Origin: a virus
Virus record (IMG/VR): IMGVR_UViG_3300030102_008089
Span: 22,836 to 86,835 of that record
Direction: 5' to 3' (one strand)
Length of the DNA stretch: 64,000 nucleotides
Positions within the stretch are counted from its first letter, which is position 1. Every line of letters begins with the position of its first letter. The notes under the pieces were generated by a model that saw only the letters and a program-made list of their open reading frames with translations, was not told where the DNA came from and searched no databases. Positions 1 to 7,778 of this stretch are shown here, piece by piece. Both the position numbers and the translations under genes were made by a program.

Positions 1-2
1 AC

Positions 3-554
3 ACAACCATTGAGGAAGTTATTGACTTGATTCAGGGCGAGGTTAAGTACAAGCTTCACGGCACTAAGGTGAGGAATATGGCCGCTAAAGTGCTGGAGCA
101 ACTCCCAGAGGGACAGAAGAAGCTGAAGAACTATGCAGACAAGGACGCTGCTGGTGAAGCTTTTTGCGAACTGAACGAATGGGGACTCAAGCCAACTCAC
201 TCTGGATGTGTCTGCACGGATAAGGATGGACAGGAATGGGTCGTTTATTACGCTGGCACTAAGACTTGGATTAACCAGAATTTGATTCACGGTGTTTGGA
301 ATCACCACCTTAAGAACCCTGGGAACTCCCCCAGGGTGATGGTTGTGGGCTTCAACGAGAAGATTTGGTCTTCGAAGGGTGACCTTGGTGAATTTCGAGA
401 AAAGCAGGTATCCGACATTAAGCGACACAATGGGCACCCTTGGCTGCCTGCTGATTCTGTGATGGTCCATCGTTACGTGGCGCTGCCTCAGATTGTGAAG
501 GGTTTGGACAAGGAAGATATGGACAAGCTTCACAGTGTGGTAAACTTCTCGTGA
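3..554 (+). CDS. 5'-truncated protein of unknown function
   Basis: The reading frame is open to the left edge, so the gene probably begins outside the window; 183 residues are visible. A TTG at 27 follows a GAGG at 12-15, so an internal start there (175 residues) cannot be excluded, but the upstream codons read as a plausible helix. The protein is soluble, rich in Lys, Trp and Gly, and has no signal or membrane segment. I recognise no domain. Its stop overlaps the GTG start of the next gene, which indicates translational coupling. Confidence 0.7.
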   Translation, partial: TTIEEVIDLIQGEVKYKLHGTKVRNMAAKVLEQLPEGQKKLKNYADKDAAGEAFCELNEWGLKPTHSGCVCTDKDGQEWVVYYAGTKTWINQNLIHGVWNHHLKNPGNSPRVMVVGFNEKIWSSKGDLGEFREKQVSDIKRHNGHPWLPADSVMVHRYVALPQIVKGLDKEDMDKLHSVVNFS

Positions 555-811
555 AAAAGATTATCCACGTCAACCAGCACGTAATTAGGTCTAACACGAA
601 GCACGGGACTGATAAGCCCGTGCTGACTGTTAAGACTTATAAAGAAAATAATTATGCCCACGAGGCTATAATCAAAACAAAAGATGGTGTAGAATTAGCA
701 AGAGTGATCTACAGTCCGCATAAACCCTTAAGTTGTGGAGCAAGGGTTTGGGTAGAACTAGACACTGATACGACAGATGTTGATCTAATTATTAGAGACG
801 AGGAAGAATAA
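551..811 (+). CDS. Small conserved phage protein, unknown function
   Basis: An 86-residue protein starting with GTG that overlaps the preceding stop by four bases. The N-terminal segment [10 protein letters not shown] and the later SCGARVWVE stretch resemble small orphan proteins I have seen in cyanophage and other marine phage genomes, where no function is assigned. It is acidic at the C-terminus and has no membrane segment. The family resemblance is from memory; the coding call rests on tight coupling to its neighbours. Confidence 0.75.
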   Translation: MKKIIHVNQHVIRSNTKHGTDKPVLTVKTYKENNYAHEAIIKTKDGVELARVIYSPHKPLSCGARVWVELDTDTTDVDLIIRDEEE

Positions 812-813
812 CT

Positions 814-1794
814 TTGAAAACAGCAATGATCACAGGTATCACGGGGCAGGATGGCTCCTATCTTGCAGAGTTGCTGCTTGAAAAAGGTTACAGAGTTATC
901 GGATTAAAGCGTCGGACATCACTTATCAACACTAGTCGTATTGACAGCATTTATAATAACCCCAATCTTCAGCTTGAGTATTATGATTTGAATGATACTG
1001 GTGGACTCTATCGGTTGATAATGCAGTATCCACCAGATGAATTTTATAATCTTGCCGCACAATCTCACGTTAGAGTTTCCTTTGATATTCCAGAAAATAC
1101 TGTTGACGGTGTTGCAATGGGAACTTTGCGAATTCTAGAGGCACTCAGATCGATCAGTCCGCACACACGGTTTTATCAAGCATCGTCTTCTGAGATGTTT
1201 GGAGACAATCCTGAAACACCACAGAGTGAAAACACAGCGTTACAACCAGCTTCTCCATACGCTTGCGCCAAGGTTTTTGCACATAATATTGTGCGAAACT
1301 ATCGCCAGGGGTATGGGATGCATCTGTCTAGTGGCATTTTATTTAATCACGAGTCCCCACGCCGAGGCGAGACATTCGTGACCCGTAAAATTACTATGGC
1401 TGCTGCTAAGATCAAGCTTGGGTTGCAGGATAAATTATATCTTGGCAATCTGGATGCTAAACGAGACTGGGGTTATGCCAAAGACTATGTTGAGGCGATG
1501 TGGCTGATGTTGCAACAGGAAAATCCTGACGATTATGTTATCGCCACAGGCGAAACTCACACGGTTCGTGAGTTCTTGGAAGAAGTGTTTGACCACGCTG
1601 GTCTTGATGTTGAAAAGCACGTTGAGATTGATGAGAGACTGTTCCGTCCCCACGAGGTACCGCTTCTTTTGGGCGATGCCAGCAAAGCCAAAGAAAAGCT
1701 AAATTGGGAACCAAAAACTAAATTTAAAGATCTGGCAAGACTAATGTACAATCAAGACCTGGCAGAGATGTCAGACATCCATAATGTTAAATAA
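814..1794 (+). CDS. gmd: GDP-mannose 4,6-dehydratase
   Basis: Short-chain dehydrogenase of 326 residues converting GDP-D-mannose to GDP-4-keto-6-deoxy-D-mannose, the branch point to GDP-fucose, GDP-rhamnose and GDP-perosamine. The N-terminus has the hallmark [20 protein letters not shown], which carries the NADP-binding glycine motif. The catalytic YxxxK is YACAK around residues 149-153, preceded by SSSEMFG. It starts with TTG two bases after the previous stop and is slightly shorter than typical bacterial Gmd (about 345-370). It lies 56 kb from the GDP-fucose synthase gene at 57087, with which it probably works. Phage copies of gmd are known. Confidence 0.93.
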   Translation: MKTAMITGITGQDGSYLAELLLEKGYRVIGLKRRTSLINTSRIDSIYNNPNLQLEYYDLNDTGGLYRLIMQYPPDEFYNLAAQSHVRVSFDIPENTVDGVAMGTLRILEALRSISPHTRFYQASSSEMFGDNPETPQSENTALQPASPYACAKVFAHNIVRNYRQGYGMHLSSGILFNHESPRRGETFVTRKITMAAAKIKLGLQDKLYLGNLDAKRDWGYAKDYVEAMWLMLQQENPDDYVIATGETHTVREFLEEVFDHAGLDVEKHVEIDERLFRPHEVPLLLGDASKAKEKLNWEPKTKFKDLARLMYNQDLAEMSDIHNVK

Positions 1795-1807
1795 GAAAGG
1801 AGACAAA

Positions 1808-1987
1808 ATGGATAACAATGTACTCACGAAATGGACGGAGCTTAAAACTCTCGTCGAAAGCTTAGAGACAGATGTTCAAAAGAATGCTACTGGCAATAAG
1901 GCAGCAGGCACTCGTGCCCGTAAAGGACTGCGTACTATTAAGACCACCGCTGCTGAATTGGTCAAGTTGACCCTCGGAAAGGAATAA
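1808..1987 (+). CDS. H1/Hc1-like small DNA-binding protein
   Basis: A 59-residue protein. I choose the ATG at 1808 because AAAGGAGA sits just upstream; a longer frame begins at 1784. The core GNKAAGTRARKGL, followed by a basic helix ending in Lys/Leu residues, resembles the N-terminal helical region of histone H1-like Hc1 proteins of Chlamydia and their short bacterial relatives, which bind DNA non-specifically. It is far shorter than chlamydial Hc1 and lacks the Lys/Ala-rich tail. A nucleoid or DNA-compaction role is inferred only. It is followed by a gene starting one base after its stop. Confidence 0.7.
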   Translation: MDNNVLTKWTELKTLVESLETDVQKNATGNKAAGTRARKGLRTIKTTAAELVKLTLGKE

Positions 1988-1988
1988 A

Positions 1989-2297
1989 ATGAAACTCCGA
2001 CTTCATTGGGCTGAGAAGTATGAAGTGGTTCGGGAGTATCCGTCGTTCGAGATTGACTCGAATGACTTTCCCGAGCTTGAGTTAGAGATGTTACAGGTTC
2101 ATAACGCTGGTAGCGCTCCAGAGCGGATGCAAGCACTTGATGCCTTAGAATATAAGATGCATCAAACCCAACCCGAAGGTGGTGAGACTATTTTTGAGAT
2201 GTTTGGCCCATATGGGCACGACAAATTTGAGCAGTCAAAAGTACACACGGTGACCGATGAGGTCGGGGGTTTTGTTTTAACTGAGGAGGAAGAATAA
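1989..2297 (+). CDS. Acidic orphan protein
   Basis: A 102-residue acidic protein, start ATG one base after the H1-like gene and stop directly abutting the next start. It is rich in Glu and aromatic residues, has no transmembrane segment, and ends in a run of Glu. No family is recognised. Its place in a tightly packed chain of small genes supports translation. Confidence 0.7.
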   Translation: MKLRLHWAEKYEVVREYPSFEIDSNDFPELELEMLQVHNAGSAPERMQALDALEYKMHQTQPEGGETIFEMFGPYGHDKFEQSKVHTVTDEVGGFVLTEEEE

Positions 2298-2822
2298 ATG
2301 GAAGCGACGACTAGTCACGTAAAAATTTATAATATATCTCCAGAATTAGCTGAAGACTTTGAATTTGATTATGATACGATCTCAGTAGAGGAAGGGTCGA
2401 GCGACATCTTGGGTGAGCTAGCACCTCACCTTGACCAGTGGAGCGATATGTGGGTTGAGGCTGAAGAGTATGAGTATAACTCTCACGATCAAACGATGCA
2501 TTTTACGCTTCACACTAAATGGGCACCTCCCATTAATTGGCTGACTCAGGCTAGTATGAATACCTACTTTCACAATCGTCTTATTACGATGGTGACCATT
2601 CAAAAAGATGAGACCTGCGCCACTGGTGTCGCTGTAATGGACGGAGAGGTATTGCAAAAAAAGATCATTTTTGAAATGACCTCAGAGGAGGTCGGAAAAT
2701 ATTATAATGATGATGAAGTAGAATACGAACTAGACGAACTAGACAATAAAATCTGGGACTCGGCTGGGAAGTTTTTATCTGTTTGCCAACAATTTTACCT
2801 TGAAAGGAAAGAAGATGACTAG
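2298..2822 (+). CDS. Possible Api92/YubB ferredoxin-fold-like protein
   Basis: A 174-residue acidic protein preceded by GAGGAGGAA. The middle part (about residues 65-115) has TKWAPPINWLTQAS followed by two beta-like stretches ending GVAVMDGEV. This layout recalls the Api92-like/YubB ferredoxin-fold domain of phages and plasmids, in which a W-x-P-P-x-x-W segment precedes a GxxxxxDG turn. The resemblance is weak and the function of that family is unknown. The stop overlaps the start region of the FKBP gene. Confidence 0.65.
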   Translation: MEATTSHVKIYNISPELAEDFEFDYDTISVEEGSSDILGELAPHLDQWSDMWVEAEEYEYNSHDQTMHFTLHTKWAPPINWLTQASMNTYFHNRLITMVTIQKDETCATGVAVMDGEVLQKKIIFEMTSEEVGKYYNDDEVEYELDELDNKIWDSAGKFLSVCQQFYLERKEDD

Positions 2823-3255
2823 TGTTAGCAATGGAAATACGGTGACTCTCCACTATGTTGGGACGTTGCCAGATGGAACGGAGTTCGATAACTCCAGAAC
2901 TCGCCAAGAGCCAATTACAGTGGTCATCGGCTCGGGACAGTTAATTCCAGGCTTCAATGACGCCTTAGTTGGGATGAGCGTGTCAGAAACCAAGAGCTTT
3001 ACCTTGACCCCTGACAATGCTTATGGAGACAGGGTTGAGGATCGTACGACCTCTCTCTCTAAAACTGTTTTTCCTGAAGATTTTGTCTTTCAAGAGGGTA
3101 TGCAAATTCCTCTTCAAGGACCTGAAGGACCAGTTATCTCAACCTTACTGGAGGTAAACGACAGCGAGGTGGTCTTGGATTTGAATCATCCGATGGCTGG
3201 GAAGACATTAAATTTTGAAGTGGAAGTCCTAAACATTGAAGACACTGACGGCTAA
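2815..3255 (+). CDS. FKBP-type peptidyl-prolyl isomerase, SlyD-like
   Basis: Predicted cytoplasmic prolyl isomerase/chaperone of 146 residues from ATG 2815 (GAAAGGAAAG upstream; a longer TTG frame at 2800 is less likely). FKBP hallmarks are VTLHYVGTLPDGTEFDNS at the N-terminus and GSGQLIPGFNDALVGM. The second half has the flap insertion typical of SlyD-class enzymes, including LNHPMAGKTLNFEVEVLNI. The metal-binding His-rich tail of E. coli SlyD is absent. FKBPs are uncommon in phages; folding of virion proteins or modulation of host factors is a guess. Confidence 0.92.
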   Translation: MTSVSNGNTVTLHYVGTLPDGTEFDNSRTRQEPITVVIGSGQLIPGFNDALVGMSVSETKSFTLTPDNAYGDRVEDRTTSLSKTVFPEDFVFQEGMQIPLQGPEGPVISTLLEVNDSEVVLDLNHPMAGKTLNFEVEVLNIEDTDG

Positions 3256-3279
3256 AATATTCTTCGCTTTAGCCCGATT

Positions 3280-3347
3280 CTTCCAGGGCAGGGGGATGCT
3301 TATTGGACAATGGTTCCAAAACAAGGGCATCCTCCTGCTTTCGGAAG
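3280..3347 (+). other. Intergenic RNA hairpin
   Basis: The gap after the FKBP gene holds a nested inverted repeat. CTTCC at 3280-3284 pairs with GGAAG at 3343-3347. A 12-base arm at 3288-3299 pairs with 3327-3338 with one mismatch. TTGGA at 3303-3307 pairs with TCCAA at 3315-3319. There is no T-run after it, so it is not an ordinary intrinsic terminator. It lies 13 bases before the next start and could be an attenuator, a processing site or a translational control element. Confidence 0.6.
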
Positions 3348-3359
3348 TAGGGTCAAAAC

Positions 3360-3662
3360 GTGATTAGTATGCTTTTAGCAGTGGCTTTGGCGCTGCCTAA
3401 TTACAACGTAGAGCGCAAGATGAGCCCTCGACAGGTTCGAGCAAAAGCACACCAAATCGTGCAAATGTTGAAGAGGCAAGACCCTCGTGTCATCCGCTCT
3501 GTTTTATATTACATGGGGTGGGTTCCGAAGATGAAGTTCAAGCGTGAGAAAATGCGGGAACCCTGTAAAAAAGATAAACGCAAAACACAGTTAGATAAAC
3601 TTAACGAATGGGAACTAAACATGTTATTAGATATGGCAGGCATCCCAAGGAAAAAGAAATGA
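3360..3662 (+). CDS. Small basic protein with hydrophobic N-terminus
   Basis: A 100-residue protein (GTG start; ATG 3369 is an alternative). The first 14 residues are hydrophobic and could be a short signal or membrane anchor. The rest is strongly basic, with RQVRAKAHQIV and a Lys-rich C-terminus. No family is recognised. The stop overlaps the ATG of the next gene (ATGA), suggesting coupled translation with the lipoprotein. Confidence 0.6.
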   Translation: MISMLLAVALALPNYNVERKMSPRQVRAKAHQIVQMLKRQDPRVIRSVLYYMGWVPKMKFKREKMREPCKKDKRKTQLDKLNEWELNMLLDMAGIPRKKK

Positions 3663-4033
3663 AATATATTATTCTAGCATCGCTACTGTTAACTGGGTGT
3701 GCCCACACCATCGCCCCAGATCCTAAAAAGTGTTGTGAACGATTGAGTCTTCACCAACAAGAGATGCAGAAATTTACCCGCTACTGCAAGGTTGCTTTAT
3801 TCCTACATCGAGGAGACGCAATCAACGACAAAAAGGTTAAAGATCTATCTGGTCGAGCAGTTAATGTTTGTAAGTTTGTATTCGGCGTGAAAACAGAGGA
3901 ACAACTATTGTCTGTAGTCGATCTGAATGAAGGATACCACAAGGTTCGTCATTATATTATTAAACCAAGTGACAACTTTTGGAGACATTCTTTACCTTGT
4001 GATCCTGCCGAGGCCACTTGTGAGGAGTTCTGA
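3659..4033 (+). CDS. Putative lipoprotein
   Basis: A 124-residue protein whose start at 3659 overlaps the upstream stop. MKYIILASLLLTGC is a compact lipoprotein signal peptide with lipobox LLTGC. The mature part contains paired cysteines (KCCERLS and CDPAEATC near the end). It is presumably anchored in the host envelope after export. No known family is recognised; phage envelope lipoproteins often act in superinfection exclusion or as lysis spanins, but no spanin partner is seen. Confidence 0.75.
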   Translation: MKYIILASLLLTGCAHTIAPDPKKCCERLSLHQQEMQKFTRYCKVALFLHRGDAINDKKVKDLSGRAVNVCKFVFGVKTEEQLLSVVDLNEGYHKVRHYIIKPSDNFWRHSLPCDPAEATCEEF

Positions 4034-4254
4034 TGTCGCAACAAGAATACCTATACCGATGCTCTTCTGACGGCGCTGTCAATAACGGACTGAAGCAACA
4101 GTGTGATTTTGAGTTTGTTTTCATAGAGGGAGATCATCATTGTCCCCTGTGTGGCAGCAGACTGTTGAGAGTTCCAACGGGACCATCTGTGTCTGAGTTG
4201 TTGCGACGTGGACAAGAGGAAGTAGAGCGAAAGAAAAGGGAAAATAAAGAATAA
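4033..4254 (+). CDS. Small zinc-ribbon protein
   Basis: A 73-residue protein whose ATG overlaps the preceding TGA. It carries Cys residues at about 10 and 24 and a CPLCG knuckle near residue 39, consistent with a rubredoxin or FmdB-like zinc ribbon, followed by a charged helical tail. It may bind nucleic acid or protein; the exact partner is unknown. A second FmdB-like protein occurs at 59045. Confidence 0.75.
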   Translation: MSQQEYLYRCSSDGAVNNGLKQQCDFEFVFIEGDHHCPLCGSRLLRVPTGPSVSELLRRGQEEVERKKRENKE

Positions 4255-4382
4255 TGGAAGTCTTAGACAATTTCACTATTATTGTCCTCGCTTTTGCTGC
4301 TGGGATGGTCACACACAGAGTATTGTGGACCACCTTCGATTGGGTGCTTGACAAGTTAGAAGATATGGATGAAAAATACTAA
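4254..4382 (+). CDS. Membrane microprotein, 42 residues
   Basis: The start overlaps the previous stop (TAATG). One hydrophobic segment, FTIIVLAFAAGMV, is followed by a charged tail ending DMDEKY. The frame overlaps the following small gene by 14 bases. It is a member of a chain of overlapping genes, which is the main support for translation. No family is recognised. Confidence 0.6.
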   Translation: MEVLDNFTIIVLAFAAGMVTHRVLWTTFDWVLDKLEDMDEKY

Positions 4383-4458
4383 TTGGGAAGAAGTGATCAC
4401 CATCTTTGGTGTAGCGGTAACTCTGGTAGCAGCGGCTTACGGATTGGCTGCGATCTAA
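4369..4458 (+). CDS. Membrane microprotein, 29 residues
   Basis: ATG at 4369 lies inside the end of the preceding microprotein, and the stop directly abuts the ATG of the zinc-finger gene at 4459. After six polar residues the protein is almost wholly hydrophobic (ITIFGVAVTLVAAAYGLAA), a single membrane helix. Support comes from the perfectly nested start/stop junctions rather than homology. Confidence 0.55.
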   Translation: MKNTNWEEVITIFGVAVTLVAAAYGLAAI

Positions 4459-4932
4459 ATGCCTGCCGCTTACTACGATGACAACGGGAACCACGTTAAG
4501 CAATGCACCAAGTGCAAGAAGGTGCTGCCCGTCGAAGAATATTATAAGCACGCTCCTGGCGCTTCGAAGGATGGTCTACAACATCGCTGCCGTCACTGCA
4601 TCTTGGCTGGCTACCGAGAGCAAAACCGAAGGCGCAACAAAAAAAGAAAACAAAAAACCCACAAGCTTAACAAGATTCATGTAGAGTGGATAAGGGAACA
4701 AAAGGGAAAGCTCAGTATAAGAGAAACAGCTAAACAATTTAGCAAAAGGTTCTTTGCCTATAAGATCAACCCCTCTACAGTTCAAAGGATATTTGCTGGC
4801 AAGATACACGTAGACCCAGAGACTACAGAAGACGCTATGAGCATCTACGATTTGCTAGAAGGTGCCAGCGATTACAGCGGTTCAGTAGAGGATTATATCG
4901 ACTCCACAGATACTAAGAAAGTCAAGTTCTAA
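4459..4932 (+). CDS. Zinc-finger / helix-turn-helix DNA-binding protein
   Basis: A 157-residue protein. Residues 15-48 hold CTKC and CRHC knuckles separated by about 25 residues, a layout found at the N-terminus of some phage HNH endonucleases. A very basic linker follows. The central segment LSIRETAKQFSKRF with PSTVQRIFAGK looks like a helix-turn-helix. No HNH catalytic core is present, so it is probably a DNA-binding regulator. It precedes a 293-base regulatory gap. Confidence 0.7.
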   Translation: MPAAYYDDNGNHVKQCTKCKKVLPVEEYYKHAPGASKDGLQHRCRHCILAGYREQNRRRNKKRKQKTHKLNKIHVEWIREQKGKLSIRETAKQFSKRFFAYKINPSTVQRIFAGKIHVDPETTEDAMSIYDLLEGASDYSGSVEDYIDSTDTKKVKF

Positions 4933-5035
4933 ACCTGTTGCAAAGTAAAGATGCATAAACCCTTGAAAATAGCTCATAAATTTAAACTTTTGTTAAGTGA
5001 TTGTTTTTGCAGTTTTTCACAACCGTTGCCTACGG

Positions 5036-5100
5036 ATTGTCCAGCAATATCAAAGGATTATGTTATTGTCAGCAATTGTCTGCTTTTGACAGCGATTGTC
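5036..5100 (+). promoter_or_regulatory. Phased ATTGTC repeats upstream of the MoxR promoter
   Basis: The hexamer ATTGTC occurs at 5036, 5065, 5075 and 5095, at spacings of 29, 10 and 20 bases, so all fall near the same helical face. The last is part of the inverted repeat GACAGCGATTGTC at 5088-5100. They lie 75-140 bases before the -35 box at 5175. The rest of the 4933-5225 gap is A/T-rich with no gene. A regulator binding site is inferred. Confidence 0.45.
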
Positions 5101-5174
5101 TGAATGTGTCTAATACAGAGTAGGAGAGAAAACGTCAAGGGTAAATAAAAAAGCAGAAAAAAGCACATAAAAAG

Positions 5175-5202
5175 TTGACAGATGCCATATCGATGCTAAT
5201 AT
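5175..5202 (+). promoter_or_regulatory. Sigma70-like promoter for the MoxR gene
   Basis: TTGACA at 5175-5180, a 16-base spacer, then TAATAT at 5197-5202. A leader with GGAGAGAGGGAG follows and the ATG is at 5226. The same architecture recurs at 6339, 22199, 22440 and 22968. Confidence 0.85.
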
Positions 5203-5225
5203 ACTAGTGGAGAGAGGGAGACACA

Positions 5226-6266
5226 ATGTCCGTAGACTTCAAAACTTTCGTGAGCCTAGCACCTTCAGTGAGTGCTGCTCGATTGCCTGTTCTTCTCCGT
5301 GGTCGTCACGGTATCGGTAAGAGTCAGGTTGTTTATCAATTGGCTGCCAACGCTGGGATGCCAGTAGTTGAGCGGCGTGCCAGCCAGATGACCGAGGGTG
5401 ACTTGGTTGGACTGCCCAGTGTTGAGGGCAATCGCACCAGCTTCAACCCTCCTGATTGGTTCAAGCAAGCTTGTGAAGAGCCTGTCTGCTTGTTCCTTGA
5501 TGAGGTTGACCGTGCTACCTTGGAAGTTCGCCAAGGGATCTTCGAACTGACCGACAGTCGTAAACTGAATGGTCACAACCTTCACCCTGATACGATCATC
5601 TTCGCTGCCGTCAACGGCGGGGAACATGGCGAGAACTACCAAGTGAATGAGATGGATCCTGCGGAACTTGACCGCTGGTCTGTCTGGGACATTGAGCCCA
5701 CGGTCGAGGACTGGTTGTCCTGGGCTAAGAACAATGTTGACGGTCTCATCTGGGACTTCATCAACCAAAACAGAAATCACCTTGAACACAACGGTGACAT
5801 CGAACCGAACAAGCGGTATCCCAGCCGTCGTAGTTGGGATCGCCTTGACAAGGTGCTCAAGCAGGCAGACGCTCTCGAAGCTTCTCCCGCAATGTTCAAC
5901 CTGGCTCAGAGCTTTGTCGGCTTCGAAGCTGCTGTGGCTCTCAACGACTTCGCCAAGAACTACGAGCGGGTTGTGACGGTCGAACAATTGCTCGAAGGTG
6001 AGCGAGTTGAAGCTCTGGCTGCCTTCTCTCTGAATGAACACTGCGCTATGATCGAAAAGGTGGAGGCTGAGGAAGTTCTCAAGGCTGAGATCTCTGAAGA
6101 ACACCTGATCAACCTTGCCAACTACTTCGTCACGCTGCCCAGCGAGGCTGCGATGAAGCTCTGGTCAGTCATCAGCCAAGCTGGTGTCCAAGAAAACGTG
6201 GTGAAGTTCCACGGTGCCAATGACGGCGCTGTCGGTAGCCACCTCTCCAAAATCCTGGGAGCCTAA
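5226..6266 (+). CDS. MoxR-type AAA+ ATPase
   Basis: A 346-residue ATPase. The P-loop is GRHGIGKS near residues 26-33; Walker B is CLFLDEVDRA near 87-96; a sensor-like asparagine lies in FAAVNGG. MoxR ATPases act as chaperones, usually paired with a VWA-domain partner, to insert metals or remodel complexes. The partner is very likely the next gene. Codon use is richer in G and C than in the glycan cluster, in keeping with strong early expression. A dedicated promoter precedes it and a terminator follows. Confidence 0.9.
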   Translation: MSVDFKTFVSLAPSVSAARLPVLLRGRHGIGKSQVVYQLAANAGMPVVERRASQMTEGDLVGLPSVEGNRTSFNPPDWFKQACEEPVCLFLDEVDRATLEVRQGIFELTDSRKLNGHNLHPDTIIFAAVNGGEHGENYQVNEMDPAELDRWSVWDIEPTVEDWLSWAKNNVDGLIWDFINQNRNHLEHNGDIEPNKRYPSRRSWDRLDKVLKQADALEASPAMFNLAQSFVGFEAAVALNDFAKNYERVVTVEQLLEGERVEALAAFSLNEHCAMIEKVEAEEVLKAEISEEHLINLANYFVTLPSEAAMKLWSVISQAGVQENVVKFHGANDGAVGSHLSKILGA

Positions 6267-6290
6267 CTCTCTCTCACATCCCAGGTCAGG

Positions 6291-6320
6291 AGCCCAGCCA
6301 AGTGCTGGGCTTTCTGTTTT
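6291..6320 (+). terminator. Intrinsic terminator after the MoxR gene
   Basis: AGCCCAGC at 6291-6298 pairs with GCTGGGCT at 6304-6311 around a five-base loop, followed by TTCTGTTTT. Confidence 0.85.
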
Positions 6321-6338
6321 GCGGGGACAAATAAAAAG

Positions 6339-6366
6339 TTGACAGATACTAGATCAATGGTAATAT
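6339..6366 (+). promoter_or_regulatory. Sigma70-like promoter for the VWA/metallopeptidase gene
   Basis: TTGACA at 6339-6344, a 16-base spacer and TAATAT at 6361-6366, followed by a GGAGAGAGGGA leader and ATG at 6388. The stretch from the -35 box is nearly a copy of the promoter at 5175. Confidence 0.85.
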
Positions 6367-6387
6367 ACTATTGGAGAGAGGGATAGA

Positions 6388-7569
6388 ATGAGCTTTGACC
6401 TTAAACTACATGCCTATCGCTTGCTAATGGATGAGCCGTTCTTTGCGGCTTTATCTCGCAAGATTGAGAAACGGGCTGACTACAATATTCCTACTGCTGG
6501 TGTTCGGGTAGATCCCGAGAGTGCCCAGTTCGAAATGGTTTATAACCCTGACTTCTTTGACAGCCTGCCTGAAGAGCAGGTCCGTGGAGTACTCAAGCAC
6601 GAGTTCTACCACTTGATCTTCGAGCACGTCACCAGCCGTAAGCCAGAGGGTGTCCCTCACAAGGCTTGGAACATCGCTGCTGACCTTGCAATTAACAGCC
6701 ATCTCCAAGGTGAACTGCCTGACAACTGCTGTATGCCAGGTGTCGCTCCCTTCGAAGACTTGCCATTGCATCAGACTGCTGAGTGGTACTTGGCTAACCT
6801 GCCCAAGAATGAAGAGGGTAACGAAAGTGGTAGCGGTGAAGGCGGTGAGGGCGAGGGTGAGCAGCCAGGCAACTTTGATGATCACTCTGGATGGGATGAC
6901 AACGCTGACAGCCCTCAACAGCAGGCAGCCAATCAGATGGCTAAGGAACGCCTGAAGAACGCAATGAAGGAAGCTGCCAAGGAAGCCAGCCAGTCTGCCA
7001 AGGGCTGGGGCTCAATGTCGGCGGAAGTAAAAGAAGAAATCTTAAAAAGACTAGAGAGTAAAGTAGACTGGCGCAAGGTGCTTCGCTACTTCATCAAGAC
7101 CAGTCAGCGTGCTAGCCGACGGTCCAGTGTCAAGCGGATTAACAAGCGGTATGCTTACATCCACCCTGGCAAGAAGGTCCAGCGCCAAGCTAAGATTGCC
7201 ATCGCCATCGACCAGTCAGGATCTGTCAGCAGTGAGATGCTGTCAGCCTTCTTCGGAGAACTGAACGGACTTGCCAAGCTCGCAGAGTTCACGGTGGTGC
7301 CCTTCGATACTCAGGTAGATGAAAGCAAGGTCTACGTCTGGAAGAAAGGACAGAGCAAAGCTGCTGAGCGTGTGCTCCACGGGGGTACGGATTTTGACGC
7401 TCCTACCAAGTATGTCAACGATAACAGCTTTGATGGCGTCATTATCCTGACGGATATGGAAGCTCCCAAGCCCAAGGCTTGCAAGGCTCAACGGATGTGG
7501 ATGACGGATGCCCGAGGTGCCAGCCGTCCCTACTTCAAGACCAACGAGAAGGTAATTCAAATCGACTAA
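6388..7569 (+). CDS. VWA-domain protein with N-terminal metallopeptidase-like domain (DUF2201 type)
   Basis: A 393-residue protein. Residues about 1-130 form a putative zinc metallopeptidase domain with LKHEFYHLIFEH (HExxH). A Gly/Glu-rich acidic linker follows at about 140-170. The C-terminal VWA-like domain begins near residue 270 with IAIDQSGSVSS, a MIDAS motif (DxSxS), and contains GGTDF. This architecture commonly sits beside MoxR ATPases and the two probably form a chaperone complex. Proteolysis is possible but unproven. Confidence 0.9.
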   Translation: MSFDLKLHAYRLLMDEPFFAALSRKIEKRADYNIPTAGVRVDPESAQFEMVYNPDFFDSLPEEQVRGVLKHEFYHLIFEHVTSRKPEGVPHKAWNIAADLAINSHLQGELPDNCCMPGVAPFEDLPLHQTAEWYLANLPKNEEGNESGSGEGGEGEGEQPGNFDDHSGWDDNADSPQQQAANQMAKERLKNAMKEAAKEASQSAKGWGSMSAEVKEEILKRLESKVDWRKVLRYFIKTSQRASRRSSVKRINKRYAYIHPGKKVQRQAKIAIAIDQSGSVSSEMLSAFFGELNGLAKLAEFTVVPFDTQVDESKVYVWKKGQSKAAERVLHGGTDFDAPTKYVNDNSFDGVIILTDMEAPKPKACKAQRMWMTDARGASRPYFKTNEKVIQID

Positions 7570-7595
7570 CCATTTTGCGGGAAAGAATAAAAAGA

Positions 7596-7763
7596 ATGCA
7601 AAACCTAACAGAGAGAATTGTAAGCTATGAAAGAGGAGAGCTAACTGATCAGCAAACCTTCCAGCTATTTCAAGAACTGGTTGACAGCGGAATGATAATG
7701 AACCTGCAAGGGCATTACCAGCGTTTGGCTGCCCAGCTTTTGGAAGCAGGCTTGATCACCTGA
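7596..7763 (+). CDS. Small conserved phage protein (DUF7417-like)
   Basis: A 55-residue protein starting at ATG 7596; a longer frame from 7479 overlaps the VWA gene and is unlikely. The sequence YERGELTDQQTFQLFQELVD, ending LQGHYQRLAAQLLEAGLI, matches a small helical family I recall from many phages, where the ELVDxG...LQGHY signature is conserved. The function is unknown. Confidence 0.8.
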   Translation: MQNLTERIVSYERGELTDQQTFQLFQELVDSGMIMNLQGHYQRLAAQLLEAGLIT

Positions 7764-7778
7764 CAGCCCTGCCAGCCC

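Noticed and set aside
5265-6104. Long minus-strand frame (279 codons) opposite the MoxR gene
   Set aside because: Antisense to a gene with clear motifs, and its composition follows the complementary codons; no RBS or homology.
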